Of a stretch of 64,000 nt of DNA, positions 44,818 through 54,875 are shown piece by piece (position 1 is the first letter of the stretch; each line of letters opens with the position of its first letter). A program made the translations under genes and the position numbers. The DNA comes from Rhodobacterales bacterium HKCCA1288. GTDB lineage: Bacteria > Pseudomonadota > Alphaproteobacteria > Rhodobacterales > Rhodobacteraceae. The stretch covers positions 1,426,001 to 1,490,000 of the forward strand of contig CP065161.1 in assembly GCA_015693905.1 (NCBI GenBank), in the 5' to 3' direction. Below the pieces are notes generated by a model. The model made no database searches. It was not told the DNA's origin and worked only from the letters and a program-made list of their open reading frames with translations.

Positions 44818-46397
44818 TGGCTCAGAACAGCCTGCAGCAGCGATTGCGTATAAGGGTGGGCGGGTGCATCAAAGACCTGCGCCGCCTCACCCATCTCGAC
44901 CACATCGCCTGATTTCATCACCAAAATCCGATGCGCTAAGGCGCGCACAACACGCAGATCATGGCTGATGAACAAATAGGCCAGCCCCTTTTTTGCTTGC
45001 AGATCGCGCAACAATTCCACGATTTGAACTTGCACGGTCATATCAAGTGCCGATGTTGGTTCGTCTAGAACGACAAGCTTTGGATTAAGCACCATCGCAC
45101 GCGCAATTGCGATGCGCTGTCTTTGACCGCCCGAAAATTCATGCGGGTAACGATGCATCATGGCTGGATCAAGCCCCACCTCTCGCAACATCTCAGCCAC
45201 GCGCTCTTGTCGCGCGGATTTGCTTTCAGGGTGATGAATGCTCAACCCCTCGGCAATGATTTGTTCAATCGTCATGCGCGGGCTAAGCGAGCCATAAGGG
45301 TCTTGGAACACAATCTGCATATCGCGGCGCAAGGGTTTCATTGCCGCGCTTTTCAAACCTTGAATGTCTTGCCCCTCTAGACGGATCGGCCCTTGTGACG
45401 AGATCAAGCGCATCAGCGCAAGCGCAAGCGTGGTTTTACCTGACCCCGACTCGCCCACGATGCCAATTGTCTCCCCCGCGCGGATTGAGAGAGTGGCGGC
45501 GTTGACCGCCTTCACATCCCCCACTTTGCGGCGCAGCAGCCCCGCAGTGATTGGAAACCAAACACGCAAGGCGTCACATGCGATCACTTCAGGCGCATCT
45601 TTCGCCACAGGGGCAGGCGCGCCCGTGGCCTCAGCCGCCAAAAGCTTTTGGGTATAAGGATGCTGAGGCGCCCCAAAAACATCCGCTGTTTTGCCCTGCT
45701 CAACAATTTCGCCCGCTTGCATCACGCAAACCCGATCCGCGATTTTGCGCACAACGCCGAGATCATGCGTGATGAACAAAAGGCTCATCCCTTCGGATTT
45801 TTTCAATTCGGCCAAAAGATCAAGGATTTGCGCCTGAATGGTGACATCAAGCGCAGTGGTGGGCTCATCTGCGATCAAAAGATCAGGCCCGTTGGCCAAG
45901 GCCATTGCAATCATCACGCGCTGCCGTTGTCCGCCTGACAATTGATGCGGATAGGCCCCGATCCGCGCCGCAGGATCAGGGATACCAACCTTTTCCAAAA
46001 GCGCGACACTGCGCGCCCGCGCCTCTGCACCGCTCAGGCCCTGATGCAGGCTCAGCGCCTCGCCCAGTTGCTTTTCAATGGTATGAAGGGGGTTCAGCGA
46101 TGTCATCGGCTCTTGAAAGATAAAGCTTATGTCATTGCCCCGAACCGCGCGCAGCCGCGCCTCAGGCGCGCCGATCAGGCCTTCGCCGCGATAGCGCACC
46201 TCGCCCGATACTTCGGCCGCATCAGGCAAAAGCGATACAGTAGAAAGCGCGGTCAAAGATTTGCCTGATCCAGACTCGCCCACCAATGCAACAGTTTCCC
46301 CTGCCTCGATGTGAAAAGACACACCGCGCACCGCCTCGATCCGCCGCCCATCTTGCTGAAAGGTGATGCGTAGATTTTCGACCGACAGCAGGCTCAT
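44814..46397 (-). CDS. yejF: Peptide ABC transporter ATP-binding protein, double ATPase (YejF type)
   Basis: The 527-residue protein contains two complete ABC cassettes: Walker [12 protein letters not shown] and [11 protein letters not shown], signatures [12 protein letters not shown] and [12 protein letters not shown], Walker [10 protein letters not shown] and LVVLDEPTS. Such fused ATPases power dipeptide/oligopeptide and YejABEF importers. The ATG at 46395-46397 overlaps the yejE stop (ATGA); the open frame extends 160 codons upstream antisense-free but lies over yejE and is not used. Last gene of the operon. Confidence 0.95.
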   Translation of the reverse strand: MSLLSVENLRITFQQDGRRIEAVRGVSFHIEAGETVALVGESGSGKSLTALSTVSLLPDAAEVSGEVRYRGEGLIGAPEARLRAVRGNDISFIFQEPMTSLNPLHTIEKQLGEALSLHQGLSGAEARARSVALLEKVGIPDPAARIGAYPHQLSGGQRQRVMIAMALANGPDLLIADEPTTALDVTIQAQILDLLAELKKSEGMSLLFITHDLGVVRKIADRVCVMQAGEIVEQGKTADVFGAPQHPYTQKLLAAEATGAPAPVAKDAPEVIACDALRVWFPITAGLLRRKVGDVKAVNAATLSIRAGETIGIVGESGSGKTTLALALMRLISSQGPIRLEGQDIQGLKSAAMKPLRRDMQIVFQDPYGSLSPRMTIEQIIAEGLSIHHPESKSARQERVAEMLREVGLDPAMMHRYPHEFSGGQRQRIAIARAMVLNPKLVVLDEPTSALDMTVQVQIVELLRDLQAKKGLAYLFISHDLRVVRALAHRILVMKSGDVVEMGEAAQVFDAPAHPYTQSLLQAVLSH

Positions 46398-47506
46398 TGG
46401 AACGTCTTTCTGGGGTCGAACGCATCGCGCACCCCTTCGAAAATGAACACCAACAGCGACAGCATGATCGCAAAGGCAAAAAACGCCGTGAAGGCCAGCC
46501 ATGGTGCTTGCAGGTTGTTTTTGGCCTGCAAGGTCATCTCGCCCAAAGACGGGGCGGATGAGGGCAAGCCAAAACCCAAGAAATCTAGCGCAGCCAGTGA
46601 ACCAATCGTGCCCGTGACGATAAAGGGCAGCATGGTCAGCGTGGCCACCATCGCATTTGGCAACACATGGCGGAACATGATCACACGATCCGAGACGCCA
46701 AGCGCACGGGCCGCGCGCACATATTCGAAATTGCGGGCGCGCAAAAACTCGGCCCTGACAACCCCGACTAGGGATGTCCAACCGAATAAGACCATCAAAA
46801 ACACCAAGAGCCAGAAATCCATGGTGAAAATCGCGGCAACGATGATGATGATATAAAGGCTTGGGGTCGCGCCCCAAATTTCGATCACACGCTGGAAAAT
46901 AAGATCAATCACGCCGCCAAAATAGCCCTGCACCGCCCCCGCCGCGATTCCGATCACCGAGGCCAGCGCGGTGACGATCAGCGCGAATGTCACCGAAAGA
47001 CGGAACCCGTAGATCACACGCGCCAAAACATCCCGTGCGGTGTCATCCGTGCCAAGCCAATGGTTCCCATCAGGCGGCGATGGGGCCGCGCGCCCGATAT
47101 CGTTGACGGTATTGTAGCTATAGGGAATGGGCGGCCAGAGGAGCCAGCCCTTTGCAACCTCTACGCCATCAAACCGCCTTGTGGTTTGAACGGTTTCAAT
47201 CACGCCTTCTGGATCATCCCAACAGGCGTCTAACCCGCCCGAGATAATCAGACATTGCACTTCAATATCACGATAAACCGCCTCGGTGCGGAAATCGCCG
47301 CCAAACTCTGTCTCAGGGTAAAAGTTAAAAATAGGCGTGTAATAGCCGCCCTGATATTGCACCAAAATCGGTTTATCATTGGCAATGATTTCAGCGAATA
47401 GGCTAATCCCGTAAAGCACAAGAAAGATCATCAATGACCAAAGCGCGCGGCGGTTGGCCTTGAAATTGCGCCAACGGCGCTGGTTAAGAGGGGAGAGCGT
47501 GATCAT
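46394..47506 (-). CDS. yejE: Peptide ABC transporter permease (YejE type)
   Basis: The 370-residue permease has an N-terminal helix (RRALWSLMIFLVLYGISLFAE), the YejE/OppC periplasmic insert (PILVQYQGGYYTPIF and WLLWPPIPYSYNTVN), the HWLGTDDTARDVLARVIYG block and the EAA loop EYVRAARALGVSDRVIMFRH that docks the ATPase. The ATG at 47504-47506 follows GGAGG. It is coupled to yejF. Confidence 0.95.
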   Translation of the reverse strand: MITLSPLNQRRWRNFKANRRALWSLMIFLVLYGISLFAEIIANDKPILVQYQGGYYTPIFNFYPETEFGGDFRTEAVYRDIEVQCLIISGGLDACWDDPEGVIETVQTTRRFDGVEVAKGWLLWPPIPYSYNTVNDIGRAAPSPPDGNHWLGTDDTARDVLARVIYGFRLSVTFALIVTALASVIGIAAGAVQGYFGGVIDLIFQRVIEIWGATPSLYIIIIVAAIFTMDFWLLVFLMVLFGWTSLVGVVRAEFLRARNFEYVRAARALGVSDRVIMFRHVLPNAMVATLTMLPFIVTGTIGSLAALDFLGFGLPSSAPSLGEMTLQAKNNLQAPWLAFTAFFAFAIMLSLLVFIFEGVRDAFDPRKTFQ

Positions 47507-47510
47507 GCGC

Positions 47511-48665
47511 TCACACCTCCCGCGTTTCAAAATCAATGCGCGGGTCGATCCAAACATACATCAGATCCGACAAGATCCCCACGACCAGACCAATCAGCCC
47601 AAACACAAAAAGCGTTCCGAAAATAACGGGGTAATCACGGCTCACAGCCGCCTCAAAGCCCAAACGCCCCAAACCATCGAGGGAAAAAATAGTCTCGATG
47701 ATCAGTGAGCCACCAAAAAACACCGACACAAAAACCGCGGGAAAGCCCGCGATGACAATCAGCATGGCATTGCGGAACACATGCCCATAAAGCACCCGCC
47801 CCTCCGACAGCCCTTTTGCCTTGGCTGTCATGACATATTGCTTTTTGATTTCATCCAAAAAGCTGTTCTTTGTCAAAAGCGTTAGCGTGGCAAAAGCTGC
47901 AATGGTCGAGGCGAGCACAGGTAGGGTGATGTGCCAAAAATAATCCCCGATCTTACCCAAGAGGCTCAGATCTTCCCAATTGTCCGAAGTCAGACCACGC
48001 AGCGGGAAAATCTGAAAATAACTGCCCCCCGCCAACAAAACCAACAGCAAAATCGCAAACAGAAACCCAGGGATCGCATAGGCCACGATGATCAACCCGC
48101 TTGTCCAAGTATCAAAGCGGCTGCCATCGCGCACCGCCTTACGGATGCCAAGGGGGATCGAGACCAAATAGGCAATGAGGGTCGACCACAGCCCCAAGGT
48201 GATGGAGACAGGCAATTTCTCGATCACCAAATCCACCACAGAGATTGAGCGGAAATAACTGTCGCCAAAATCAAAGCGCAGATAATCCCCCATCATAAGG
48301 AAAAACCTCTCCATCGCGGGGATGTCTTCGGCCACACATTCTGGCGCACGCAACGAAGGGGTGCCCGTAAACCCATCTTCGCAAACAAGGCGCGCGAAGT
48401 TAAATTCTAGCTTCAGCTGATCCAAAAATTGCGGCGGCAAGCCGCGCGCGCCTTGGTAATCGCTGCCGACCTGCTCCATCTGCGCGCCTGCGTCACCGCC
48501 GCCGCCAGAAATGCCTGCGAATACATCCCCTTCCCCCTCAAGCTGTGCGATCACCTGCTCAATCGGCCCGCCTGGCACGAATTGCACAAGGGCGAAATTG
48601 ATCACCATGATCCCCAATAATGTCGGGATCATCAGCAAAAGACGTCTGAGGATATAGCTTGCCAT
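47511..48665 (-). CDS. yejB: Peptide ABC transporter permease (YejB type)
   Basis: The 384-residue permease starts [20 protein letters not shown], contains [17 protein letters not shown] and a YejB-type periplasmic insert, and has the EAA-type segment [20 protein letters not shown]. Six membrane helices are visible. It lies 5 bp after yejA and 4 bp before yejE. Confidence 0.95.
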   Translation of the reverse strand: MASYILRRLLLMIPTLLGIMVINFALVQFVPGGPIEQVIAQLEGEGDVFAGISGGGGDAGAQMEQVGSDYQGARGLPPQFLDQLKLEFNFARLVCEDGFTGTPSLRAPECVAEDIPAMERFFLMMGDYLRFDFGDSYFRSISVVDLVIEKLPVSITLGLWSTLIAYLVSIPLGIRKAVRDGSRFDTWTSGLIIVAYAIPGFLFAILLLVLLAGGSYFQIFPLRGLTSDNWEDLSLLGKIGDYFWHITLPVLASTIAAFATLTLLTKNSFLDEIKKQYVMTAKAKGLSEGRVLYGHVFRNAMLIVIAGFPAVFVSVFFGGSLIIETIFSLDGLGRLGFEAAVSRDYPVIFGTLFVFGLIGLVVGILSDLMYVWIDPRIDFETREV

Positions 48666-48670
48666 AAAGT

Positions 48671-50542
48671 TTACAACACGCCCTGTTCTTTGAGCGCGGC
48701 TTCAGCCGCGGGATCAACCCACCAGAAATCGAGGAAGCCAAGATCATAGGGCGGCAGCGTGTCGGGATAGCGATAGATGTCATAATAGGCGACCCAATGG
48801 TTGGGGTTATACCATTGCGGCACGCGGAAAACATGGGCACGCAGCACACGGTCAAGCGCCTGCACGGCGGGGGTCAACTCCTCCTGCGTTTCAGCATCGA
48901 CCACTTTTTCGATCAAGGCATCGACACCCTCATCAGCCAAACCCATGACGTTAAAGAGTGACTCATCCGCCCCAAGCGACCCAAAATATTGGCGCAACCC
49001 TGATCCCGGCTCAAAGCCCATGGGGAAGTGATCCGTGATAATGTCAAAATCCGCATCTCGTTGCCGCTGCTGCAATTGCGCAGGGTCAACGCGGGTCAAA
49101 ATGGCGTTCACCCCAATCGCCTGTAGGTTTTCGACATAGGGGTTGATGATCCGATCAAACAACGGACTGGCATTCAGGAATTCCACATCCAATGTCGCGC
49201 CATTCGCGTCACGCAGCATCCCGTCATCACCAACGACCCATCCCGCCTCCTCAAGCAAGGCAGAGGCACGGCGCGCGGCGCGGCGGTCGAGACTGCGATC
49301 AGGGTCAGAGGGCGGGGTGGCAAAGGCATCTTCGGTAAAGACCCGTGCAGGCAGTTGATCCCGCAATGGATCCAGCAGCGCCAACTCAGCCTCAGATGGC
49401 AGGCCATGCGCGGCCAAATAGGTGTTTTCCCAAAAACTCGTATTCGGCGCGTAAAGCCCATAGAACAAAGTCTGGTTTGTCCATTCAAAATTGAACATCA
49501 ACGCAATCGCTTCGCGCACACGCGGGTCAGCGAATTTTTCACGCCGCAAATTCATCGCAAAACTTTGACCCGAAGTGATAGACCCATCATGCAATTCTTC
49601 GCGAATAATGATCCCATCATTCAGACGCGGGAAATCATAGCCTGTGGCCCAAGTTTGGCTGCTGGATTCTTGACGGAACAGGTAATTGCCCGCCTTGAAC
49701 CCCTCAAAGGCGGCAATCGCATCGCCATAATATTCAATTCGGATGCTATCGAAATTGTTCCGCCCGCGATTGATGGGCAGATCATTTCCCCAATAGTCCC
49801 GATTGCGAACATAGACCACACGTTGACCCGGATTCGCTTCGCCCAAAACATAAGGGCCAGAGCCGATGAGGGGCGTGAGGCGGCTGTCTTCAAAGGCCAA
49901 ACCTGATGCCTCATGGCTCGCACGGCTGAAAACGGGCAAGCCACCCGCCGCCTCAATCCGCCCCCGCAGCGGGCTTTCGGGATTGAAGGTGAATTTGATC
50001 TCGCGCGGGCCCAAAACCTCCGCACTTTCAATGGTCATGGGCAGAGATGCACGGAAGGATGGCAAACCCTCATCGCGCAGAATTTCGTAAGAGAACAGCA
50101 CATCATCCGCGGTGACAGGCGTGCCATCTGAGAATTGCACCTCTGGCCTTAGGGTGAAAATCACATAGTCACGGCTCTCAGGAAACCGCATGGTTGCGCA
50201 TAAAAGACAATAAGAGGCGCCGATTTCATCCGCCGTGCCTGTCAACATGGATTCAAAGAAAATCGAGGACAAAACCGCCGAATTACCCACGCGCGTGTAA
50301 GGGTGCAGCGAGTCAAACGTGCCTGAGGGCCACGAAAAGGACATCTCCCCACCCTGTGGCGCATCTGGGTTCACATAGTCGAGATGCTCAAAATCCGCCG
50401 CGTATTTTGGTGTTCCGAAGGTGGATATGGCGTGGGTTTCGATCAAGTCTTGCGCCAATGCCTGCGTGACACCCATGCCAATTATCACGGCCCCCATCAG
50501 GCCCGTTGCCAAGGATTTCGGCACCATCCGTCTCTCGTGCAT
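48671..50542 (-). CDS. yejA: Peptide-binding protein of a Yej-type ABC importer (YejA-like)
   Basis: The 623-residue family 5 solute-binding protein has a signal peptide ([20 protein letters not shown], ending ALA) and the YejA pattern [52 protein letters not shown] and [20 protein letters not shown]. The yej importer of E. coli takes up peptides, including microcin C. ATG at 50542 follows GGGAGG with correct spacing; the frame open to 50752 is rejected. First gene of yejABEF. Confidence 0.94.
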   Translation of the reverse strand: MHERRMVPKSLATGLMGAVIIGMGVTQALAQDLIETHAISTFGTPKYAADFEHLDYVNPDAPQGGEMSFSWPSGTFDSLHPYTRVGNSAVLSSIFFESMLTGTADEIGASYCLLCATMRFPESRDYVIFTLRPEVQFSDGTPVTADDVLFSYEILRDEGLPSFRASLPMTIESAEVLGPREIKFTFNPESPLRGRIEAAGGLPVFSRASHEASGLAFEDSRLTPLIGSGPYVLGEANPGQRVVYVRNRDYWGNDLPINRGRNNFDSIRIEYYGDAIAAFEGFKAGNYLFRQESSSQTWATGYDFPRLNDGIIIREELHDGSITSGQSFAMNLRREKFADPRVREAIALMFNFEWTNQTLFYGLYAPNTSFWENTYLAAHGLPSEAELALLDPLRDQLPARVFTEDAFATPPSDPDRSLDRRAARRASALLEEAGWVVGDDGMLRDANGATLDVEFLNASPLFDRIINPYVENLQAIGVNAILTRVDPAQLQQRQRDADFDIITDHFPMGFEPGSGLRQYFGSLGADESLFNVMGLADEGVDALIEKVVDAETQEELTPAVQALDRVLRAHVFRVPQWYNPNHWVAYYDIYRYPDTLPPYDLGFLDFWWVDPAAEAALKEQGVL

Positions 50543-50665
50543 CGCAACCTCCCGACCCTTATCTCTGCGTGCGCCCATGCAGGGCGATTTGTCATTTCCC
50601 AATAACTTAGCGATCACACAGCAAAGAACCAGACCCCATGAAGTTTGCGCGCGAATCTGTGAATG

Positions 50666-50692
50666 AAAAAAGCCGCCCCCTGACAGGGCGGC
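50666..50692 (-). terminator. Terminator behind the cytochrome c gene
   Basis: The 7-bp stem GCCGCCC/GGGCGGC (50672-50678, 50686-50692) with a 7-nt loop is followed on the minus strand by six T. It separates the cytochrome gene from yejABEF. Confidence 0.9.
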
Positions 50693-50723
50693 CTTCTGAA
50701 AAATACAATCTCTCGAGACGAGC

Positions 50724-51251
50724 TTAGTTGCCGATGGTCGCGAGATAGGCAATCAGGTTTGCACGGTCTTCGACCTTGCGCATCCCGTTATAGGCCATGG
50801 CAGTGCCAGGTGCATATTCGCGAGGTGCTTCCAAGAAACCATTGAGGTTCTCTGGTGTCCAATCGCCTTCCAAGGCGCGGAGGCCATCCGAATAGTTGAA
50901 CCCGTCAACCGAATGCTTTGCGCGGCCAACAACGCCATAAAGATAGGGGCCTACACCGTTGGCGCCTTGCTCCAGCGAATGGCAGGCCTGACACTGGCGC
51001 CACAGGCCTTCACCCGCGCCCGCATCTGCGGCGGCGTATACATCGGCAAAGGCAACCTCAACCACCTCTTCGGCAGGTTCGGCGCTACCGGCATCGGCCA
51101 CTTCAATCGGATAGCCGCTAACGTGTTCTTCACCATGGCTTGCAGTGCCAACGGAATATAGCCCGTCACTGGCCCAACCAGCGAGGAGAAGTGCAAGCAG
51201 GGCTGCGCAAAGCGATGCGCCTGCTTTCGTGATGGTCATTGTATCAAACAT
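50724..51251 (-). CDS. cycM: Membrane-anchored class I cytochrome c (CycM / cytochrome c-552 type)
   Basis: The 175-residue product has one N-terminal membrane anchor (AGASLCAALLALLLAGWASDGL), an Ala/Glu-rich flexible linker (residues about 45-80) and one haem c domain with CQACHS (87-92) and a Met ligand in PGTAMAY. This matches CycM of Paracoccus and c-y of Rhodobacter, which carry electrons from the bc1 complex to terminal oxidases. It is the likely donor for the cbb3 oxidase encoded here. The ATG at 51249-51251 follows GGGAACG; the longer frame to 51341 is rejected. Confidence 0.9.
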   Translation of the reverse strand: MFDTMTITKAGASLCAALLALLLAGWASDGLYSVGTASHGEEHVSGYPIEVADAGSAEPAEEVVEVAFADVYAAADAGAGEGLWRQCQACHSLEQGANGVGPYLYGVVGRAKHSVDGFNYSDGLRALEGDWTPENLNGFLEAPREYAPGTAMAYNGMRKVEDRANLIAYLATIGN

Positions 51252-51355
51252 GTCGTTCCCGTTCTCTAGCCCGAGTTGAGGGCTATCTATCTTCTTCCAA
51301 CATAAGATGGCAAGGTATAGGAAGCGCGACAGAACGCCCATCTGAAAGATTTATT

Positions 51356-52210
51356 ATGACTGCCACCGCAAACCCACGCCGCATCGCCTTTCAAGGAGAG
51401 CTTGGTGCCTATTCTCACCAAGCCTGCCGCGAAGCACGCCCCGATTGGGATGTGCTGCCCTGTGCAAGCTTTGAGGAAACGATGGATGCGGTGCGCCAAG
51501 GCGATGCTCAAGCCGCGATGGTGCCCGTAGAAAACACGACTTATGGCCGTGTGGCCGATATTCATCGTCTGTTGCCTGAAAGTGGCCTTTATATCGTGGG
51601 CGAGGCCTTTGTGCGCGTTCACATCAATCTTTTGGGTGTCAAAGGCAGCCAGATTTCTGACGTAAAAGAGGCGTGGTCGCATCTGGTTCTTTTGCCGCAA
51701 TGCTCGAAATTCTTAAAAGAAAACAACATTAAAGGCTGTGTAACCACCGACAATGCCCGCGCCGCGCGCGATGTTGCTGCATGGGACGACAAAGCCAAGG
51801 CCGCGCTTGCCTCGGAACTTGCTGCTGAAATCTTTGATCTCGATATTTTGGCCCGTCATATCGAGGATCAAGACAGCAACCGCACACGATTCTTGATCAT
51901 GGAGCCAAAGGCCGATCTACGCCCACGCGCGGAACATATGATGACCACCTTCGTTTTTCGCGTGCGCAACATCCCTGCGGCGCTTTACAAGGCCATGGGC
52001 GGCTTTGCGACCAATGGCGTGAACATGACCAAGCTTGAAAGCTATATGGTTGGGGGATCTTTTTCGGCGACACAATTTTATGCCGATATCGAAGGGCACC
52101 CCGATGATCGCGCCGTGCAATTGGCCTTGGAAGAGTTGGAATATTTCACCAGCGAGTTGCGAATCTTAGGCAGCTATCCCGCTGATCCTAGCCGCGATTA
52201 CGGGGCCTAA
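51356..52210 (+). CDS. pheA: Prephenate dehydratase
   Basis: The 284-residue enzyme converts prephenate to phenylpyruvate in phenylalanine synthesis. The N-terminus IAFQGELGAYSHQACRE and the catalytic TRF block NRTRFLIME are present; a C-terminal ACT domain (FVFRVRNIPAALYKAMGGFA, KLESYMVGGSFSATQFYADI) would bind phenylalanine for feedback control. No chorismate mutase domain is fused. The ATG at 51356 starts MTATANPRRIAFQGE. It is divergent from the cytochrome gene. Confidence 0.95.
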   Translation: MTATANPRRIAFQGELGAYSHQACREARPDWDVLPCASFEETMDAVRQGDAQAAMVPVENTTYGRVADIHRLLPESGLYIVGEAFVRVHINLLGVKGSQISDVKEAWSHLVLLPQCSKFLKENNIKGCVTTDNARAARDVAAWDDKAKAALASELAAEIFDLDILARHIEDQDSNRTRFLIMEPKADLRPRAEHMMTTFVFRVRNIPAALYKAMGGFATNGVNMTKLESYMVGGSFSATQFYADIEGHPDDRAVQLALEELEYFTSELRILGSYPADPSRDYGA

Positions 52211-52282
52211 TCCGCCCTTGCATTGCCATCGCGCCTCGCGCAAGGTTTGCGCCGACACAAGATTTGCGCGAGCGCCCCTCAC

Positions 52283-53203
52283 ATGAACCCCCTTCGCGGC
52301 ATTGCCCTGAAAATCGCGTCTGTATGCGTTTTCGTGGGGATGGCATCGTTGATCAAAGCCACCTCTGACCATGTGCCGCCGGGTCAGGCCGTCTTCTTTC
52401 GATCATTTTTTGCGCTGCCTGTGATCATCGCATGGCTGTGGATGCGACATGAATTGTCAAACGGCCTGCGCACAGTCTCGCCCTTGGGTCATGTTTGGCG
52501 TGGGGTTGTGGGCACCAGTGCGATGGGGCTTGGGTTCGCGGGGCTTGGCCTTTTGCCATTGCCCGAAGTAACCGCGATTGGATATGCCGCACCAATTTTG
52601 GTGGTTGTTTTTGCCGCCATGTTCTTGGGCGAAGATGTGCGGCTTTTTCGCCTGAGCATGGTGGGTTTGGGGATGCTTGGCGTGGTGATTGTTCTCTCTC
52701 CGCGCCTCAGCCTTGGCGGCGCTGACACCACCCATGCCGAGGCGCTTGGGGCAATGATTGTTTTGATGAGCGCGGTATGCGCCGCCCTTGCACAGGTGTT
52801 TGTGCGCAAAATGGTTGCAACCGAAGCCACATCGGCCATCGTTTTTTGGTTCTCAATTACGGCGACCTTAATGTCCCTTTTGACCCTACCATGGGGGTGG
52901 GTCATCCCTGCGCCCCGCGAAGCGATGCTCTTGATCTTGGCGGGCGTTTTAGGCGGCGTGGGTCAGATTCTGCTCACCTCAAGCTATCGCGAAGCCGATG
53001 CTTCCTTGATAGCGCCGTTTGAATATAGCTCGATGCTCTTGGCGCTTGGGGTGGGCTATATCATATTTGACGAAATCCCAAGCACGACCATGTTGGTGGG
53101 TGCGGCCATCATCATCACGGCAGGCATCGCCATCATACTAAGAGAACGGCAATTGGGGATAGAGCGCGCACGCCAACGTAAGGCCATGACGCCGCAAGGC
53201 TAA
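52283..53203 (+). CDS. DMT-superfamily (EamA) transporter
   Basis: The 306-residue membrane protein has ten hydrophobic segments in two EamA repeats; landmarks are VFFRSFFALPVIIAWLWM, GYAAPILVVVFAAMFLGEDV and, in the second half, SSYREADASLIAPFEYSSML with FDEIPSTTMLVGAAIIITAG. EamA proteins mostly export amino acids or metabolites; the substrate is unknown. It follows pheA by 72 bp on the same strand, and its stop is 2 bp from the convergent SRPBCC gene. Confidence 0.88.
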   Translation: MNPLRGIALKIASVCVFVGMASLIKATSDHVPPGQAVFFRSFFALPVIIAWLWMRHELSNGLRTVSPLGHVWRGVVGTSAMGLGFAGLGLLPLPEVTAIGYAAPILVVVFAAMFLGEDVRLFRLSMVGLGMLGVVIVLSPRLSLGGADTTHAEALGAMIVLMSAVCAALAQVFVRKMVATEATSAIVFWFSITATLMSLLTLPWGWVIPAPREAMLLILAGVLGGVGQILLTSSYREADASLIAPFEYSSMLLALGVGYIIFDEIPSTTMLVGAAIIITAGIAIILRERQLGIERARQRKAMTPQG

Positions 53204-53205
53204 AC

Positions 53206-53676
53206 CTAGCCCAAGGAAGCGCGATATTCCGCCTCGACCTCATTGCCACGGCGCACCAAATAACCCGTCATCCGTTGCAAAACGCGGCCCCGCGCAAGTT
53301 TCAAAGATTGGATCACAAGCCGCGCACTTAACGTGGTTGGCTTCAACTCCAAGGTCGCGCTGACATTCGACATTTGCGGATTGATGCCTTGAAAGCGCAG
53401 CTCATAGATCGTCTGCATTCCCCCGATTTGGCTTTCAATCACCATCACCTCTTCGTGGATGAAATTCGTGATTTGCGAAGAAACAGGGCGCGCGCGGCCG
53501 CGCAATTTGATCTCACCTGACCAGCCTGTGCCTTTGCGGGGCTGCAACCACCCGCCTTCCCGCACGAGCTTGGCGCCGCGTCCCGTCAAATCAGCTTCGA
53601 TCTGCGTAAAATCGCAAAACCGCTCGAACACCAGTTCAAGCGGGGCATCAATATCTTCGGTCGCTTTGAATTTCAT
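53206..53676 (-). CDS. SRPBCC-family (START-like) protein
   Basis: The 156-residue product (MKFKATEDIDAPLELVFERF) has the SRPBCC start pattern D-I-x-A-P-x-x-x-V-F followed by alternating beta strands and a long C-terminal helix (LVIQSLKLARGRVLQRMTGY). The fold binds hydrophobic ligands; no specific role can be assigned. It lies 94 bp downstream of nudC on the same strand. Confidence 0.75.
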   Translation of the reverse strand: MKFKATEDIDAPLELVFERFCDFTQIEADLTGRGAKLVREGGWLQPRKGTGWSGEIKLRGRARPVSSQITNFIHEEVMVIESQIGGMQTIYELRFQGINPQMSNVSATLELKPTTLSARLVIQSLKLARGRVLQRMTGYLVRRGNEVEAEYRASLG

Positions 53677-53770
53677 AGCTGATCACCCCAATGCTATACG
53701 CCGATCTTTTACGCGCTGTGAAGGCAGGGCGTCTGGCCAAAGACCACCCCAATCGCGCACCGTTTGCAGC

Positions 53771-54754
53771 CTATATGAACCGATCTGCGAGCCAGTTTTC
53801 CAGCAAAAACCGCGCAATTGCACCTTTGCGCGGCGAAGATATTTCTGGGTGTGACCCACAAAAGACATCCATCGCTTCTTGGCGGCTTAACCATCGCGCA
53901 TCATCCAATTCATTTGGATCAACCGTGATCTTTGTGCTTGTGGCGGTGGCTAGGCAGCCGAACATCAAAGAGTTGGGGTAAGGCCAAGGTTGATTGGCAA
54001 CATAGCGCACTTCGGATGTGGTGATCCCCGCCTCTTCTAACACTTCGCGGCGCACGGCGGCCTCGATTGTCTCACCAGGTTCGACAAACCCTGCGAGTGC
54101 GGAATACATCCCTTCGGGCCAACCATGCGAACGCCCCAACAAAATTTGATCGCCATAGGTCACAAGCATGATCACCACGGGATCCGTGCGCGGGAAATGC
54201 GAGGCGCCACAGGCGGGGCATTTGCGCTGCCACCCGGCCTGCACCATCTGCGAAGGGTTGCCGCATTTGGCGCAATAGAGATGCGAACTGTGCCAATTCA
54301 ACAAAGCACGGGCTGTTGCTGCCAATTCCGCTGCGCGTGGAGGCAGGGTGATCATAATGCTGCGCAATTCCAAAAACACTGCGCCCTCGGGCGCATCTGG
54401 ATGAGCCTGCTCGGACAGATCAACAAAGGAGTTCAAGCTGACCCCTTCTGGCAATTCAGGGTCCCAATTGCTGAGCTCTTGCGCAAAATAGGCCACCCCA
54501 TCCTCGGACAGCCCCAAAAACAACCGCGCCTCCTCTGCGAGATCTCGCAAAAGCGGTGCGTCTTTTGGCAAAAAGCACAAGGACGCCAGACCCGTTTCTG
54601 CATCGCGCTGACATAGCACCTTGCCGCGCCACAGAACCAAGATATGCGCCTTTGCGATTTGCCCCAATTGCACAGGATCATCCCGCAAATGCGCCGCACG
54701 ATCTAAATTCGATCCACCAAAGGTGACGGCAGAGGCAGTTGGTAAAAGGGGCAT
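53771..54754 (-). CDS. nudC: NAD(H) pyrophosphatase / mRNA deNADding enzyme NudC
   Basis: The 327-residue Nudix hydrolase has a zinc ribbon (YCAKCGNPSQMVQAGWQRKC with PACGASHFPR) and the Nudix box GFVEPGETIEAAVRREVLEE followed by AGI. After it, NQPWPYPNSLMFGC matches the SQPWPFPxS specificity motif of NADH pyrophosphatases. NudC splits NADH and removes NAD caps from RNA. Monocistronic or in operon with the SRPBCC gene. Confidence 0.95.
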   Translation of the reverse strand: MPLLPTASAVTFGGSNLDRAAHLRDDPVQLGQIAKAHILVLWRGKVLCQRDAETGLASLCFLPKDAPLLRDLAEEARLFLGLSEDGVAYFAQELSNWDPELPEGVSLNSFVDLSEQAHPDAPEGAVFLELRSIMITLPPRAAELAATARALLNWHSSHLYCAKCGNPSQMVQAGWQRKCPACGASHFPRTDPVVIMLVTYGDQILLGRSHGWPEGMYSALAGFVEPGETIEAAVRREVLEEAGITTSEVRYVANQPWPYPNSLMFGCLATATSTKITVDPNELDDARWLSRQEAMDVFCGSHPEISSPRKGAIARFLLENWLADRFI

Positions 54755-54845
54755 GTGATGTGATCCTTGCTTCGCGCCCGAACCTTACAGAGACGTGAAC
54801 GCGGTGCAACAAGAATGGGATTGCGCAGCACTACCCTTATGGTTG

Positions 54846-54863
54846 TATGATGCCCCCATCATA
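54846..54863. promoter_or_regulatory. Perfect hairpin directly ahead of the CpdB-like ribosome binding site
   Basis: TATGATG-CCCC-CATCATA is a perfect 7-bp stem with a 4-nt loop, ending immediately before AAGGGG, the Shine-Dalgarno sequence of the TTG-started gene at 54876. It may be an mRNA structure that controls access to the ribosome, or a protein operator. Confidence 0.4.
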
Positions 54864-54875
54864 AGGGGATGAGAT

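Noticed and set aside
46398-46877. N-terminal extension of the yejF frame
   Set aside because: It lies out of frame over yejE, and the ATG at 46395-46397 forms a normal ATGA overlap with the yejE stop.
50543-50723. Longer yejA start and small genes in the gap before the cytochrome c gene
   Set aside because: The upstream part of the frame lacks a ribosome binding site and crosses the cytochrome terminator.
53691-53981. 96-residue plus-strand open frame near nudC
   Set aside because: It is mostly antisense to nudC, without a ribosome binding site or known motifs.
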